A stretch of 6,763 nt of DNA from an uncultured Clostridia bacterium (GTDB lineage: Bacteria; Bacillota; Clostridia; Oscillospirales; Ruminococcaceae), in assembly GCA_947427325.1 (NCBI GenBank), contig CANEHP010000120.1:1-6763 (forward strand), in the 5' to 3' direction. The notes below the pieces were generated by a model, which worked only from the letters and a program-made list of their open reading frames with translations, was not told where the DNA came from and ran no database searches. The translations under genes and the position numbers were made by a program. This document shows, one piece after another, positions 5,901 through 6,763 of this stretch (positions are counted from its first letter, which is position 1; every line of letters starts with the position of its first letter).

Positions 5901-6743
5901 TTAATTTGATAAGCCCAATTCATTTGCAATGTTGACTACTGAGGCTCTGATAAGCTTTTTAAAAAAAGGTGCAGCCTTATCCGCCGCCTCCATTACCTCT
6001 TTATGTGAAAGAGGAGTTTCTGTAAGTCCGCAGCCTAAATTTGAGACACAGCTGATACCCACTATTTTCATTCCCGCATGATTTGCCGCAATGGCTTCGC
6101 ATGCCGTACTCATACCTATAGCGTCTGCGCCTAAAAGTCTGCACATTTTAACCTCCGAGGGAGATTCGTAATTAGGACCTGTAAGCTGAATATAAACGCC
6201 TTCCTGAAGCTTTATATCCAATTCCTTAGCTGTATTTCTCACAATTTCTCTAAGCTGTTTATTGTAAATATTGCTCATATCGGGGAATCTTACACCGAGA
6301 GATTCAAGATTTGAGCCTATCAAAGGGCTTGGAACAAAATTAGCTATCTGGTCGGATATAAGCATAAAATCACCGGCAGAGTAGTTGGGGTTAGCCGCTC
6401 CTGACGCATTGGTTAGGAACAGAACCTCCGCTCCCATTTTTCTCATAAGTCTTGTCGGAAGAACAACATCCTGCATAGCGTAGCCCTCATAATAATGCAC
6501 CCTGCCCTGCATAATTACAACAGGCACTTTTTCAATATATCCGAATACAAATCTGCCCTTATGTCCGGGTACGGTTGAAAGAGGGAAGTCCTCAATCTCA
6601 TTGTAGTTTAAAATTGCCTTAACATCAATTTCATCAGCAAAAGCACCTAAGCCCGAACCTAATATAACGGCAATTTCAGGTTTAAAATCTATCTTTGCCT
6701 TAAAACATTCGTAGCACTTTTCCAATTTTTCTTCTGCTGTCAT
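5901..6743 (-). CDS. punA: Purine nucleoside phosphorylase, trimeric PNP family
   Basis: The enzyme splits inosine, guanosine and their deoxy forms with phosphate to give the free base and (deoxy)ribose-1-phosphate in cytoplasmic purine salvage. The 280 residues fit the trimeric family (human PNP, B. subtilis PupG), not the shorter hexameric DeoD type. Phosphate-site residues are S30 in LGSGLG, H61 in PGHKGR, R81 and H83 in QGRVHYYEGY, and S212 in GMSTACE. Base and sugar contacts are E193 in GPNYES, M211, N235 in SCVSN and H247 in SHKEV. The Asn at 235 (N243 in human PNP) marks 6-oxopurine specificity, while methylthioadenosine phosphorylases carry Asp there. H247 matches the human residue that contacts the 5'-hydroxyl. 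The signature loop reads TNASGAAN (111-118), where TNAAGG is more usual. The ATG at 6743 has a GGAGG site 8 bases upstream. The promoter lies outside the window, so this may be the last gene of a longer operon. Confidence 0.96.
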   Translation of the reverse strand: MTAEEKLEKCYECFKAKIDFKPEIAVILGSGLGAFADEIDVKAILNYNEIEDFPLSTVPGHKGRFVFGYIEKVPVVIMQGRVHYYEGYAMQDVVLPTRLMRKMGAEVLFLTNASGAANPNYSAGDFMLISDQIANFVPSPLIGSNLESLGVRFPDMSNIYNKQLREIVRNTAKELDIKLQEGVYIQLTGPNYESPSEVKMCRLLGADAIGMSTACEAIAANHAGMKIVGISCVSNLGCGLTETPLSHKEVMEAADKAAPFFKKLIRASVVNIANELGLSN

Positions 6744-6763
6744 AATATTAACCTCCGTTTGAA

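Noticed and set aside
5656..5929. Two open frames (one on each strand, 68 and 69 codons) spanning the gap between the amidohydrolase and phosphorylase genes
   Set aside because: They overlap coding ends, the promoter and the terminator, have no credible ribosome sites, and translate to low-complexity A/T-driven sequence with no recognisable domain.

Overview
This window is a compact stretch of bacterial chromosome with six intact protein-coding genes and almost no spare DNA. It looks like a member of the Clostridia in the Bacillota (Firmicutes). The reasons are an A/T-rich composition, purine-rich ribosome binding sites (GGAGG, AAGGGAG, AAAGGA), compact hairpin-plus-T-run terminators, sigma-A type promoters and Bacillota-like protein sequences. 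The phylum is a fairly safe inference; the genus cannot be read from the sequence.

Layout. On the + strand, tsaD (77-1078) stands alone behind a near-consensus extended -10 promoter. It ends at a hairpin (1098-1145) that works in both directions and also closes the transcription unit converging on it. The other five genes lie on the - strand. Reading right to left, they are a trimeric-type purine nucleoside phosphorylase (6743-5901), which ends in its own terminator (5882-5839), and then a new promoter (5815-5786). That promoter drives a four-gene operon: an MtaD/SsnA-type amidohydrolase (5739-4444), a tRNA CCA nucleotidyltransferase with an HD domain (4447-3104), an MreB/Mbl-type bacterial actin (3080-2061) and a YihY/BrkB-family membrane protein (2042-1137). 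The genes in this operon are separated by -4, 23 and 18 bases. For the amidohydrolase and the actin, the Shine-Dalgarno position shows that the start is an internal ATG, 4 and 3 codons downstream of an in-frame GTG that lies inside the ribosome binding site.

How the genes fit together. The amidohydrolase (predicted adenosine, methylthioadenosine or S-adenosylhomocysteine deaminase) and the phosphorylase (predicted to be specific for 6-oxopurine nucleosides) could be consecutive salvage steps: adenosine-type nucleoside to inosine-type nucleoside to hypoxanthine. TsaD (t6A at tRNA position 37) and Cca (the 3' CCA end) both act on tRNA. The MreB-like protein and the YihY protein act at the cell envelope, but no mreC or mreD is present. 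The operon therefore mixes three housekeeping themes.

I found no mobile element, CRISPR array, RNA gene, phage gene, defence gene or convincing new system. The points worth a second look are modest: the deaminase/phosphorylase pairing, an MreB-like protein with altered conserved residues outside an mre cluster, a 9-base in-frame tandem repeat in the amidohydrolase, a changed catalytic-motif neighbour in Cca, and a terminator that overlaps a stop codon.
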